From: Cupriavidus plantarum
Lineage (GTDB): Bacteria > Pseudomonadota > Gammaproteobacteria > Burkholderiales > Burkholderiaceae
Direction of reading: 5' to 3'
Assembly (NCBI RefSeq): GCF_905397285.1
Contig: NZ_CAJPUX010000006.1
Coordinates: 62,001-126,000 of the forward strand
DNA: 64,000 bases
A model generated the notes under the pieces. It saw only the letters and a program-made list of their open reading frames with translations. It was not told the origin of the DNA and did no database searches. Of this stretch, positions 27,037-34,828 are shown piece after piece (position 1 is the stretch's first letter; each line of letters opens with the position of its first letter). Position numbers and translations under genes: made by a program.

Positions 27037-28647
27037 ATGTCTGACGCGCGCGTCCGCATTTCTCATCTCTCCTTCTCCTGGCCTGACGGCACGCCCGTCT
27101 TCGAAGATCTGTCCGCGACGTTCGGCGCTGTACGTACCGGCCTGATCGCGCCCAACGGTTGCGGTAAATCGACCCTGTTGCGGTTGATCGCGGGGGACAT
27201 CGCGCCGCAGGGCGGTCACGTCGAGGTCATCGGCAGTCTGGCCTGGCTGCCGCAGCATCTGCCACTCGATGATGACGTGTCCGTTGCCCAGGCGCTCGGC
27301 ATCGCGCCGCAGCTTGCTGCCATGGCGGCAATCGCCGCGGGCCGTTCGGATCCGTCGTTGTTCGACGTCGTTGGCGACGGGTGGGATATCGAAGAACGGA
27401 CGCGCGTGGCGCTCGTGCGCGTGGGCCTGCCCGATATCGATGTTGCGCGTCCTTTGCGGACCATGAGCGGTGGCGAGATCATGTCGCTCGGCCTCGCATC
27501 GCGACTGCTTGCGCAGCCGGACGTGCTGCTGCTCGACGAACCGACCAACAACCTCGATCGCGATGCGCGGCAGCGGCTTTATAGCGTGGTCGATGACTGG
27601 ACAGGCTGCATGATCGTCGCCAGTCATGACCGGGCGCTGCTCGAACGCATGGACCACATCGCCGAACTTGGCCGGCAGTCGGTGCGCCTGTATGGCGGGA
27701 GCTACAGCGTGTATCGCGAGTTGATGGAACGCGAACAGCAGGCGGCGGAGCAGGCGGTGCGCGGTCTGCGCCAGGCGGTGCGTCGCGAACGGCGCGATAT
27801 GCAGCAGGCGCGCGAACGCAGCGAGCGGCGCGCGGGGAACGCGGCGCGCAACGTGCCCAATGCCGGACTGCCCAAGATCGTGGCGGGGGGACGCAAGCGC
27901 TCGGCGCAGGTTTCGGCCGGCAAATCCGACGACACGCACGGCGCGCGGGTGGATGAGGCCAGCACGCGGCTGGGGGCGGCCGTCAACGCCTTGCGGGAAA
28001 CCGTGAGCTTCGACCTGTCATTGCCCGCGACGCGCGTGCCTGCGGGCCGGCAAGTGTTCGCAGGGGAAGCCATGCAGGTACTTCGAGACGGCCGCGCGGT
28101 GTTTGCCGCAGGCGGTATCACGCTGAACCTCCAGGGTCCCGAGCGCGTTGCGATCCGGGGAAGGAACGGCGCGGGGAAAACAACGTTGCTGCGCATCCTT
28201 TCCGGCGATATCGACGTCAGCAGTGGCACGGTCTATCGCGGACCGGGACGCGTCGCCTATCTGTCGCAGCGGCTCGATCTGCTCGATGCAACAGGTACGA
28301 TCGCGGAAAATTTTGCGAAGTTCACGCCGGGCTTGCCACGGGCGGAGCGCGCGAACCTGCTCGCGCGTTATCTTTTCCGTGGGGCGCGCATGGCGCTGCC
28401 GGTGCATGCGTTGTCGGGCGGGGAGCGTTTACGCGCGATCCTCGCCTGCATCCTCCACGCCGACCCCGCGCCGGCGTTGCTGCTGCTAGACGAACCCACC
28501 AACAACCTCGATCTCGAATCGATCGCGCAATTGGAAGCGGCCCTGCGCGCGTACGAGGGCGCGCTGGTAGTCGTGAGTCATGACGACGCTTTCCTGGAGG
28601 CCATTGGCCTCACGCGCTCGGTCACGCTGGTCGATGGCGCGCTTTAG
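27037..28647 (+). CDS. ABC-F family ATPase (two nucleotide-binding domains)
   Basis: 536 residues with no membrane domain. The first ATPase domain has Walker A NGCGKST (about 40-46), signature MSGGE and LLLDEPTNNLD; the second has NGAGKTT, LSGGE and again LLLDEPTNNLD. A charged helical linker (about 235-285, rich in Arg/Glu) separates them and corresponds to the P-site interaction motif. ABC-F proteins act on the ribosome as translation factors or drug-protection proteins. The first ATPase domain is somewhat divergent. Short C-terminus, no extra extension. A possible RNA hairpin precedes it (26929-27016). Confidence 0.88.
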   Translation: MSDARVRISHLSFSWPDGTPVFEDLSATFGAVRTGLIAPNGCGKSTLLRLIAGDIAPQGGHVEVIGSLAWLPQHLPLDDDVSVAQALGIAPQLAAMAAIAAGRSDPSLFDVVGDGWDIEERTRVALVRVGLPDIDVARPLRTMSGGEIMSLGLASRLLAQPDVLLLDEPTNNLDRDARQRLYSVVDDWTGCMIVASHDRALLERMDHIAELGRQSVRLYGGSYSVYRELMEREQQAAEQAVRGLRQAVRRERRDMQQARERSERRAGNAARNVPNAGLPKIVAGGRKRSAQVSAGKSDDTHGARVDEASTRLGAAVNALRETVSFDLSLPATRVPAGRQVFAGEAMQVLRDGRAVFAAGGITLNLQGPERVAIRGRNGAGKTTLLRILSGDIDVSSGTVYRGPGRVAYLSQRLDLLDATGTIAENFAKFTPGLPRAERANLLARYLFRGARMALPVHALSGGERLRAILACILHADPAPALLLLDEPTNNLDLESIAQLEAALRAYEGALVVVSHDDAFLEAIGLTRSVTLVDGAL

Positions 28648-28666
28648 CGCGCTTTAGCGCGCTTTT
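28637..28666. repeat. tandem 10-bp repeat spanning two convergent stop codons
   Basis: GCGCGCTTTA is repeated at 28637-28646 and 28647-28656, with a third imperfect copy (GCGCGCTTTT) to 28666. The TAG of the ABC-F gene (28645-28647) and the TAA of ridA (28654-28656 on the minus strand) both fall in it. Confidence 0.85.
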
Positions 28667-29040
28667 GCGATCACCTTGATCTCGAACTGAAAGCCGTAGA
28701 GCCACGTGACGCCGACCGCCGTGATCGTGGGGTACGGCGCCTCGCCCCAGTAGTCGGGCACGACTTCCCAGATGGTCTCGAACGTCTTTTGCGGGTCGAC
28801 CATGAAGACGGTCACGTCGACGACGTCTTCGAACGAGCCGCCGGCCGCCGCGAGAATGGCGTTCAGGTTGTCGAAGGCGAGGCGCACCTGCGCCTTGAGG
28901 TCGGGCTCTGGGCTGCCGTCATCGCGGCTGCCGACCTGGCCGGAGACGAACAGGAAGCCGTTCGATCTGACCGCTGGGGAGTAGCGGTTCTTTTCATACA
29001 GCGCGTGGCGGTGGGGTGGGAAGACGACGTCGCGGGTCAT
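28654..29040 (-). CDS. RidA/YjgF-family deaminase-like protein
   Basis: 128 residues, beta-alpha-beta fold of the RidA superfamily. The N-terminal YEKNRYSPAVRSNGFLFVSGQVG and the middle SFEDVVDVTVFMVDP are family hallmarks. Members hydrolyse reactive enamines/imines released by PLP enzymes, or act on related substrates in other subfamilies. The C-terminal catalytic Arg of archetypal RidA is not evident in YGFQFEIKVIAKAR, so a different subgroup is likely. Start at 29040 is chosen for GGAG upstream; a second ATG 5 codons earlier is possible. Convergent with the ABC-F gene and divergent from the LysR gene. Confidence 0.85.
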   Translation of the reverse strand: MTRDVVFPPHRHALYEKNRYSPAVRSNGFLFVSGQVGSRDDGSPEPDLKAQVRLAFDNLNAILAAAGGSFEDVVDVTVFMVDPQKTFETIWEVVPDYWGEAPYPTITAVGVTWLYGFQFEIKVIAKAR

Positions 29041-29180
29041 GGTGTTTGGCTCCATCGGAAGGTTGTTCGATGAAAACCACTGTACGCAGCGTCGGCGCGG
29101 CGATAAACGGGCACGCCTGTCCTGCACTGTTTGTAGAATCCAAACAATCAACGCGTTCAACGTGTTCAGCGGGAGCGGGA

Positions 29181-30092
29181 ATGGATCGATTCGACGCCAT
29201 GCAGGCGTTCGCGCGCGTCGTGGAGACGGGGAGCTTTACGAAGGCCGCGGACACGCTGCACATGAGCAAGACCACGGTCACGCAGCTCGTGCAGCAGCTG
29301 GAGGCGCGGCTGCGGGTGAAGCTGCTGAACCGCACCACGCGCAAGGTGAACGTGACGGCGGACGGTGCGGCGTACTACGAACGCGTGGTCCGCTTGCTGG
29401 CGGATATGGACGATGCGGAGACGAGCCTTTCGCAGGCATCGATCGCACCGCGGGGACGCCTGCGCGTGGATGTGCCCGCGCCGTTTGCGAGCATCATCCT
29501 CGCGCCCGCACTGCCGGACTTCTACGCCCGCTATCCCGATATCCAGCTGGACCTCGGCGTGAGCGATCGCATGATCGATCTGATCGACGAGAACGTGGAC
29601 TGCGTGGTGCGAGGCGGCGAATTACGGGACCAGTCGCTGGTGGCCCGACCCATCGGCGACCTCCAACTCGGCGTGTACGCGGCGCCCTCGTACCTGGCGC
29701 GCACCGGCATCCCCCTCCACCCCTCAGACCTCGGCGACCCAAAGTACAGTCTCATCGGCTACCGCTGGGCCCGCTCCGGCAAGCCCTTTCCGATATCCAT
29801 GCAACAGGGCGAGGACACGGACGAGATCCGGATCCAGGGCCGCTACGCCCTCACGGTCGACGACGGCAACGCCTTCCTCGCGGCGGGTATCGCCGGCATG
29901 GGCGTCCTCTGGCTACCGCGCTACATGGCCACCGAGCCCGTGGCCCGCAAGGCGTTGGTGCCGTTGCTCGAGGACTGGCGGATGCCAACGATGCCGATGT
30001 ACGCGGCGTACCGCCCGAACCGGCATGTGAGCGCGAAGCTGAGGGTGTTTGTGGATTGGGTGGTGGGGCTGATGGAGGCGCTGGACCATTGA
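29181..30092 (+). CDS. LysR-family transcriptional regulator
   Basis: 303 residues. Helix-turn-helix at 1-60 (FARVVETGSFTKAAD, MSKTTVTQLVQQLEARLRVKLLNRTTRKV), sensor domain from about 90 (GRLRVDVPAPFASIILAPALP, FAR-type periplasmic-binding fold). It is divergent from ridA with 140 nt between the starts, so it may regulate that gene. Start at 29181 follows GGGAGCGGGA. Confidence 0.85.
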   Translation: MDRFDAMQAFARVVETGSFTKAADTLHMSKTTVTQLVQQLEARLRVKLLNRTTRKVNVTADGAAYYERVVRLLADMDDAETSLSQASIAPRGRLRVDVPAPFASIILAPALPDFYARYPDIQLDLGVSDRMIDLIDENVDCVVRGGELRDQSLVARPIGDLQLGVYAAPSYLARTGIPLHPSDLGDPKYSLIGYRWARSGKPFPISMQQGEDTDEIRIQGRYALTVDDGNAFLAAGIAGMGVLWLPRYMATEPVARKALVPLLEDWRMPTMPMYAAYRPNRHVSAKLRVFVDWVVGLMEALDH

Positions 30093-30122
30093 ACGCACCA
30101 CAGCCATGGCCACGGGATATGG

Positions 30123-30473
30123 CTAAGATTGCGGCAGCATCTTGTGAGTCTTCGCATAGGCCCGCAGGATCTCGTTGATGCGCGTTTGCCAACCATCGCC
30201 GGTTGCCTTGAACGCATCGACGACGTCGCGATCCACGCGCATATTGAGCGCGACCTTGCGTGCGTCGGCTGGCAACGCGGGACGACCCCGCCGTTTCATC
30301 AATGCCTCGGTGTTCCCTTTCCCCACCAGCTGCGGGAGCACCTCACTGGCAGGCCGCAAGCGCGCCAGTTCATCCTCGGTCAACTCTCGGGCATCGGGGT
30401 CCGCAGCCGCCGCACGGCGAATGGCCGCATCCTCTGCATCGGCCACGGGTTTCGGCGTCTTACGCTTGTTCAT
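30123..30473 (-). CDS. brnA: BrnA-family antitoxin
   Basis: 116 residues. A long acidic, helical N-terminus (about 1-60: DAEDAAIRRAAAADPDARE, LTEDELARLRPASE) leads to the ribbon-helix-helix DNA-binding domain (about 70-112: KVALNMRVDRDVVDAFKATGDGWQTRINEILRAYA, in pieces) typical of BrnA/COG3514. It binds and neutralises BrnT and represses the operon. It overlaps the toxin gene by 14 nt, so the toxin is first in the message and translation is coupled. Confidence 0.88.
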   Translation of the reverse strand: MNKRKTPKPVADAEDAAIRRAAAADPDARELTEDELARLRPASEVLPQLVGKGNTEALMKRRGRPALPADARKVALNMRVDRDVVDAFKATGDGWQTRINEILRAYAKTHKMLPQS

Positions 30474-30726
30474 ATCGTCGCACCTCTCGCTGGTTCGCCT
30501 TCCGCATGCTGATGGCTCGAAGCCCCTGGCCGCGAATGGTAAAGACGACCAGGTAGAGGCGGTCATCGAGCAGGCCGAATGCCCGGAAACGATCCTCACC
30601 ATAGTCGTTGCGTTTATCCACGGAGATCAACACGGTCTCCCAGTCGAGCAGTCCAGCCGCGGCCAGCGAAATGCCATGCTTGGCCTGATTGACGAGGTCC
30701 TTGGCAGGGTCGTAGTCGATCAGCAC
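30460..30726 (-). CDS. brnT: BrnT-family ribonuclease toxin
   Basis: 88 residues, RelE-like fold. It shows YDPAKDLVNQAKHGISL (KHGI motif), DWETVLI, DYGEDRFRAFGLLDDRLYLVVFTIRG and the C-terminal RAISMRKANQREVRRYEQ, all hallmarks of BrnT. The family cleaves RNA and halts translation under stress. The start codon is GTG at 30726; a promoter (-35 30755-30760, -10 30732-30737) places the transcription start at or within the first codon, so the message should be leaderless. Confidence 0.9.
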   Translation of the reverse strand: MLIDYDPAKDLVNQAKHGISLAAAGLLDWETVLISVDKRNDYGEDRFRAFGLLDDRLYLVVFTIRGQGLRAISMRKANQREVRRYEQA

Positions 30727-30731
30727 GATTT

Positions 30732-30773
30732 ATTGTATGGGCGTAAATTTAAGCTGGCAAGCAATCTTTGCCA
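30732..30773 (-). promoter_or_regulatory. brnTA promoter and operator
   Basis: On the minus strand TTGCCA (30755-30760), 17 nt, then TACAAT (30732-30737), a near-consensus sigma-70 promoter. An inverted repeat TGGCAA-N7-TTGCCA (30755-30773) overlaps the -35 box and is the likely BrnA operator. The predicted start of transcription is at about 30725-30726, the brnT GTG. Confidence 0.75.
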
Positions 30774-31074
30774 ACACAAAAAATGACGGCGGCCACTGCC
30801 ATGCTCGTGCCATGCTGGTCAGCGCGGACGAGCGGAAGCCTTACGCAGCGAGGCGTGGACGCGAATGAAGCCCATGGGCGATCGTTTTGGCATGAAGTGC
30901 AACGGCCTTATGCCATGGGCGCGACGCCTCGACTATGCGGTGCGGATCGGCCCGGCGGAATCAACGATTCTTTGATTACGTGTCTGCAAGCTCAGGCACA
31001 TGGTCCCGTCGAACGGCAGAAGCCTGCAGCCGCTTCAACGTACCTGCCAGAGCGATGACGAGGAGAAAAACACT
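30774..31074. other. gene-free stretch between brnT and the tRNA gene
   Basis: About 300 nt with no recognisable gene. Starts with an A-rich run (aacacaaaaaatgacgg). The longest open frames show no family features. The stretch may be a remnant associated with acquisition of the toxin-antitoxin pair beside the tRNA, but no attachment-site duplication was seen. Confidence 0.4.
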
Positions 31075-31150
31075 TGGCGCGCCCGGCTGGGATCGAACCA
31101 GCAACCCCTGCCTTCGGAGGGCAGTACTCTATCCATTGAGCTACGGGCGC
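31075..31150 (-). tRNA. tRNA-Arg, anticodon CCG
   Basis: A complete 76-nt tRNA. The acceptor stem is GCGCCCG/CGGGCGC with discriminator G and encoded CCA (31075-31077 on the plus strand TGG). The anticodon stem CTGCC/GGCAG encloses loop CTCCGAA, which gives anticodon CCG. The T arm carries GGTTCGATCC. It reads CGG codons, which are common in this high-GC genome. A run of five T follows on the minus strand. Confidence 0.95.
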
Positions 31151-31482
31151 ATCGAGGCGGAGGCGAATGCCGCCGCCGGAAAGTCGCATAGGATACAGCG
31201 TTTGCGATCCCGCGTCCATGCGGGGGACGCCGGAGAGGGAAGTCCGGAGGTCTCGCAGCCGCCGCTTTTGGCCCCACGCACCGGGGTTGGGCTTATAATC
31301 CTTCGCTATTTGCGTCGATTCGTGGCTCTTGCGTTGCCTTTTCAGGGAGCGCTTGCCCCGAGCGTGACCCGGGACAGTCCGATGGCGCAGATGGCGACAG
31401 AATCCACCCCCGACAAAGGGCCATATAAAGCAAGCCGCTCGCGCGAGCTGCACCAGGTTTCCTGCAAAATCGAGAGTTCTGT
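31151..31482. other. 332-nt gene-free stretch before the cytochrome gene
   Basis: Divergent region between the tRNA gene and the cytochrome gene. A perfect TATAAT at 31293-31298 on the plus strand is a likely -10 for the cytochrome gene, though a good -35 at 17 nt is not present. No RNA or protein gene is evident. Confidence 0.5.
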
Positions 31483-32391
31483 ATGAGTGACGACGTTCAT
31501 AACGACCATCACGAGTCTCCCATCAAGACGCCCAAGCAGTTGATCGCAGTCGTGATTGCTGCTTTCCTGATCCCGATCATTGTCATCATCCTGCTGGTCA
31601 ACTTTGTGGGTCACGGTTCCCTGGAAGGGGCCGGGTCAACACAGACGGTTGAAGCGGTCAACGACCGGATCAAGCCGGTCGCCTCTCTCGAAATCAAGGA
31701 TCCCAACGCGCCGCGCGTCTTCAAGACGGGCGAGCAGGTCTACAAGGAAGTTTGCGCCGCGTGCCATGCGACCGGTGCGGCGGGTGCGCCCAAGTACGGT
31801 AACGCCGGTGACTGGACCGCGCGGATCGGACAGGGGTTCAATGGCCTGCTGAACGCGGTGCTGCACGGCAAGGGCGCGATGCCGCCGCGCGCGGGCACCA
31901 CGCCGGACGACTATACCGACTACGAACTCGGCCGTGCCGTGGTCTACATGGCCGACGCCGGCGGTGCCAAGTTCCCCGAGCCGCCCGCGCCGGCACCGGC
32001 GGCTGCGGCGCCCGCGCAGGCTGAAGCTTCCGCTCCGGCAGCGCCCGCTGCGGCTGCCGCGCCCGCCCCTGCCGCCCCTGCTGCCGCAGCCCCGGCTCCG
32101 GCACCCGCCGCCGCAGCGCCCGCTGCCGCCGCCGCGCCGGCCGCGGCTTCGGCCGAGGTTGGCAAGAAGGTCTACGACCAGGTCTGCGCCGCCTGCCACG
32201 CCGCCGGCGTCGCCGGCGCGCCGAAGTTCGGCGACAAGGCCGCCTGGGCCCCGCGCATCGCGGAAGGCATGGATGCGATCCATAACTACGCGCTGAAGGG
32301 CAAGGGCGTGATGCCCCCGAAGGGCGGCTACGGCGGCCCGGACGCGGACGTGATCGCGGCGTCGAACTACATGGTCAACGCCGCGAAGTAG
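31483..32391 (+). CDS. membrane-anchored diheme cytochrome c5-type protein
   Basis: 302 residues. A short cytoplasmic His-rich start (MSDDVHNDHHES), then a membrane anchor at about residues 21-43 (LIAVVIAAFLIPIIVIILLV). Two cytochrome c domains follow, each with CAACHA heme-binding motif (residues about 91-95 and 231-235) and the axial Met motif GAMPPRAG and GVMPPKGG. They are joined by a 55-residue Ala/Pro linker (about 167-223). It should be a periplasmic-facing electron carrier, perhaps to a terminal oxidase, as in related betaproteobacteria. A strong terminator follows at 32504. Confidence 0.92.
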   Translation: MSDDVHNDHHESPIKTPKQLIAVVIAAFLIPIIVIILLVNFVGHGSLEGAGSTQTVEAVNDRIKPVASLEIKDPNAPRVFKTGEQVYKEVCAACHATGAAGAPKYGNAGDWTARIGQGFNGLLNAVLHGKGAMPPRAGTTPDDYTDYELGRAVVYMADAGGAKFPEPPAPAPAAAAPAQAEASAPAAPAAAAAPAPAAPAAAAPAPAPAAAAPAAAAAPAAASAEVGKKVYDQVCAACHAAGVAGAPKFGDKAAWAPRIAEGMDAIHNYALKGKGVMPPKGGYGGPDADVIAASNYMVNAAK

Positions 32392-32503
32392 GTGATTTGC
32401 TTGGTATCAAACAAGGGGATGATTTCGGATCATCGCCATTGTTGGTCCTCCCGCCAGGGGAGACAGTGACGCTTGTATTAAGTCGAGCGCTGACTTCCAA
32501 AAC

Positions 32504-32528
32504 AAGGCCCGCAACAGCGGGCCTTTTT
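32504..32528 (+). terminator. terminator after the cytochrome c5 gene
   Basis: AAGGCCCGC (32504-32512) pairs with GCGGGCCTT (32517-32525) over AACA, followed by TTTC. It isolates the cytochrome unit from the downstream ORF. Confidence 0.85.
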
Positions 32529-32550
32529 CATTGGCGAGGCGAACAAGCAC

Positions 32551-33054
32551 ATGCCGCTATTCGAGGATATCGAGGGTGAGATCCGTGCCCATCTCAGACG
32601 CATTGCGGAAGGTGCACGCGTCGAGCCCATACTTGTTGGCCGGCTAACAGCCGCGCAGCATGAAGCGATCAACATCGCCAGAGTGGCTCAGGGCCTACCC
32701 GGTGTCGCGCTCCCCGAGATCGTCCTGCTTGGCCGACATATGCATCAAAGCCGCGTCGTGCGAGACGGCTACACGATCGAGGATGTCATCGTGCAGATGA
32801 GGACGGCGCTGGACACATCCGCGGTCGTACAAGCCTCGAGCAAGATGACGACCGTTCGGAGCGTCGTTCCACGCGAGGACGGCTACGGCAACACCGTGCA
32901 GGACATGGCGATCCCGGAGCTGACCTCGCGTAAGCCTAGGGCGGAACTGTATTCGGTCATCCCCAAGGGCGACGTCAGCCCCGCAAGGCGGGCGAAGGAC
33001 ACGGGAGTCCTTCAGCAAAAGGAAAGGCCGCTCGAAAGCGGCCTTGGAATCTGA
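32551..33054 (+). CDS. orphan soluble protein of unknown function
   Basis: 167 residues; I cannot assign a family. The N-terminus (1-45) is helical and acidic/basic mixed (FEDIEGEIRAHLRRIAEGARVE). The middle part (about 50-100) reads ALPEIVLLGRHMHQSRVVRD, GYTIEDVIVQMRTALD, a region that vaguely recalls the conserved His/Arg-containing core of small RNase-like toxin domains found in phage and polymorphic toxins. The C-terminus (about 120-167) is charged, with ARRAKDTGVLQQKERP. It has no signal peptide or membrane segment. It starts 22 nt after the cytochrome terminator, lacks a clear ribosome-binding site, and has different neighbours, so it may be acquired DNA. The resemblance to RNase-like cores is weak. 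Confidence 0.55.
   Translation: MPLFEDIEGEIRAHLRRIAEGARVEPILVGRLTAAQHEAINIARVAQGLPGVALPEIVLLGRHMHQSRVVRDGYTIEDVIVQMRTALDTSAVVQASSKMTTVRSVVPREDGYGNTVQDMAIPELTSRKPRAELYSVIPKGDVSPARRAKDTGVLQQKERPLESGLGI
33024..33045 (-). terminator. stem-loop ending the orphan ORF, possible hemN terminator
   Basis: AAGGCCGCT (33024-33032) pairs with AGCGGCCTT (33037-33045) over CGAA. On the minus strand it is followed by TCCTTTTGC, a weak T-rich tail, which could stop hemN transcripts. It lies within the last codons of the plus-strand ORF. Confidence 0.5.
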
Positions 33055-33180
33055 TGGATACGCTCGCCCGGGTAACGAAATACTCTCCGGCGCCCCAGCG
33101 GATCCAACGGCTTGATGATATGCGAGGGGTAGGCGATTTGCAAACTCGCCGTTCTCCGAATTCTTGGGTCACAGGCTCCG

Positions 33181-34659
33181 TCACACCACGCGCGAGTACC
33201 GTAGCGGTACGGGCTCTGCCTCCCGCAGGTAGCGGTCGAACACCATGGCGATGCGGCGGACCAGCAGGCGGCCGAGCGGCGTGATGGTGATGTGGGTGGG
33301 ATGGCGGTGGAGGAGGCCGTCGGTGGCGAGGGTGTCGAGGTCGTTGAGTTCGGTGCGGAAGGTGTCAGCGAAGTCGATGTCGAAGCGTGCCTCGATCTGC
33401 GGGATGTTCAGTGTGCCGTTGCACATCAATTCACCGATCACGGTCTTGCGTAGGTGGTCGTCGGCGGACATCTCGAAGCCACGCGAGACCGGCAGGCGGT
33501 TGGCGTCCAGCGCGGCGTAGTAATCGTCGAGCGTGCGGGCGTTCTGGACGTAGCGGCCGGCCACCGAACCGATCGACGAGACGCCAAAGCCCAATTGGTC
33601 GTAGCCCGCATGCGTGGCATAGCCCTGGAAGTTCCGTTGCAGCCGGCCATCGCGCTGGGCGAGCGCCAGGTCGTCGTCGGGTAGCGCGAAGTGGTCCATG
33701 CCGATGTAGACGTACCCTTCCGCCGTCAGCCGCTCGATCGTCGAGACGAGGATGTCGAGCTTCTCGGCGGGGGCCGGTAACGCCGCCGTGTCGATACGCC
33801 GTTGCGGCTTGAAGATATGCGGGAGATGGGCATAGCTGTAGACCGAGATGCGGTTGGGCATCAGCATCAACACGCGGTCGAGTGTTTCCTGGAAGCGGTG
33901 CGTGGTCTGGTGTGGCAGGCCGTAGATCAGGTCCATGCTCACCGAGCGAAAACCGAGTCGCCGCGCCGCGAAGATGGCGTCGCGCGTCTGGGCAAACGGT
34001 TGCACGCGATGGATGGCCTGCTGGACCTCGGGATGGAAGTCCTGCACCCCGAGGCTGATGCGGTTGAAGCCAAGGTTGCGGAGCAACACCATGCGCGCAT
34101 CGTCCACCGTGCGCGGGTCGATTTCGATCGCGTGTTCGCCCTCCGGCAGCAGCTTGAAGTGCTTGTCGAGCGCAGCCATCACGCGTTGCATTTCCGAGGG
34201 ATCGAGGAAGGTCGGTGTGCCGCCACCCCAGTGAGATTGCATGACGGCGCGCTTTGTCCCGGCGCCGGATGTGCCAAGCCGCCGCGCCACCAAAGCCATT
34301 TCCCGAACAAGATAGTCGACGTACTGGCTGCTGCGGCCATGGTCGCGCGTGATGATCTTGTTGCATCCGCAGTAGTAGCAGATGTTGTCGCAGAACGGGA
34401 TATGGAGGTACAGCGACAGTGGGGCCGGCGCCGCGGCCGCGCAATCATCCAGCGCGGCGAGGTAAGCGGCTTCGGGGAAATCCGCGTGAAAACGGTCGGC
34501 GGTGGGGTACGACGTGTAGCGCGGACCGTTGCCATCCATGCGTCCGGCCAGCGCCCGGAAGCCGGCGAGCGCATCGCGATCGATGCGCGTCATGTCGGCA
34601 AGCGCGGCGGCAGGCGACGATTGAAAAGGAAAGAGAAACGGGAAGTCGGGGCCTGACAT
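33181..34659 (-). CDS. hemN: oxygen-independent coproporphyrinogen III oxidase
   Basis: 492 residues from the chosen start. The radical-SAM cluster motif is HIPFCDNICYYCGCN (CxxxCxxC plus the fourth Cys), preceded by GPRYTSYPTADRF and followed by SHWGGGTPTFLDPSEM, DPRTVDDARM, RISLGVQDFHPEVQQAI and GFRSVSMDLIYGLPHQT. It decarboxylates coproporphyrinogen III to protoporphyrinogen IX without oxygen. The ATG at 34659 lies about 24 nt after the predicted transcription start of an FNR-type promoter; ATG at 34593 (MTRID, 470 residues) is the alternative and closer to the E. coli length. It stands as a single-gene unit. Confidence 0.95.
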   Translation of the reverse strand: MSGPDFPFLFPFQSSPAAALADMTRIDRDALAGFRALAGRMDGNGPRYTSYPTADRFHADFPEAAYLAALDDCAAAAPAPLSLYLHIPFCDNICYYCGCNKIITRDHGRSSQYVDYLVREMALVARRLGTSGAGTKRAVMQSHWGGGTPTFLDPSEMQRVMAALDKHFKLLPEGEHAIEIDPRTVDDARMVLLRNLGFNRISLGVQDFHPEVQQAIHRVQPFAQTRDAIFAARRLGFRSVSMDLIYGLPHQTTHRFQETLDRVLMLMPNRISVYSYAHLPHIFKPQRRIDTAALPAPAEKLDILVSTIERLTAEGYVYIGMDHFALPDDDLALAQRDGRLQRNFQGYATHAGYDQLGFGVSSIGSVAGRYVQNARTLDDYYAALDANRLPVSRGFEMSADDHLRKTVIGELMCNGTLNIPQIEARFDIDFADTFRTELNDLDTLATDGLLHRHPTHITITPLGRLLVRRIAMVFDRYLREAEPVPLRYSRVV

Positions 34660-34689
34660 GGCGCATACGGAGGTGGGGCGATGGTCGAG

Positions 34690-34731
34690 ATCGTATTCCG
34701 CCGAATTTCGCCGCGCGTTGATCGGTATCAA
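34690..34731 (-). promoter_or_regulatory. class II FNR-type promoter of hemN
   Basis: TTGATCGGTATCAA (34718-34731) matches the FNR/ANR consensus TTGATN4ATCAA exactly. On the minus strand a TACGAT hexamer (34690-34695) lies 22 nt further on, which places the start of transcription at about 34683 and the FNR box centre at -41.5. hemN is a classical FNR target. Confidence 0.85.
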
Positions 34732-34828
34732 GTCGACGGCAACGAAGTTATCCACAGGCTGCGCGTCACATCCCAGACACGAATGCTGGCTACGCTCCGC
34801 CCTTTCGTGAGCCCACCCTCGTCGAACC

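Noticed and set aside
30774..31074. tRNA-Arg neighbourhood as a genomic-island attachment site
   Set aside because: No duplicated tRNA 3' end, integrase or phage gene was found in the window.
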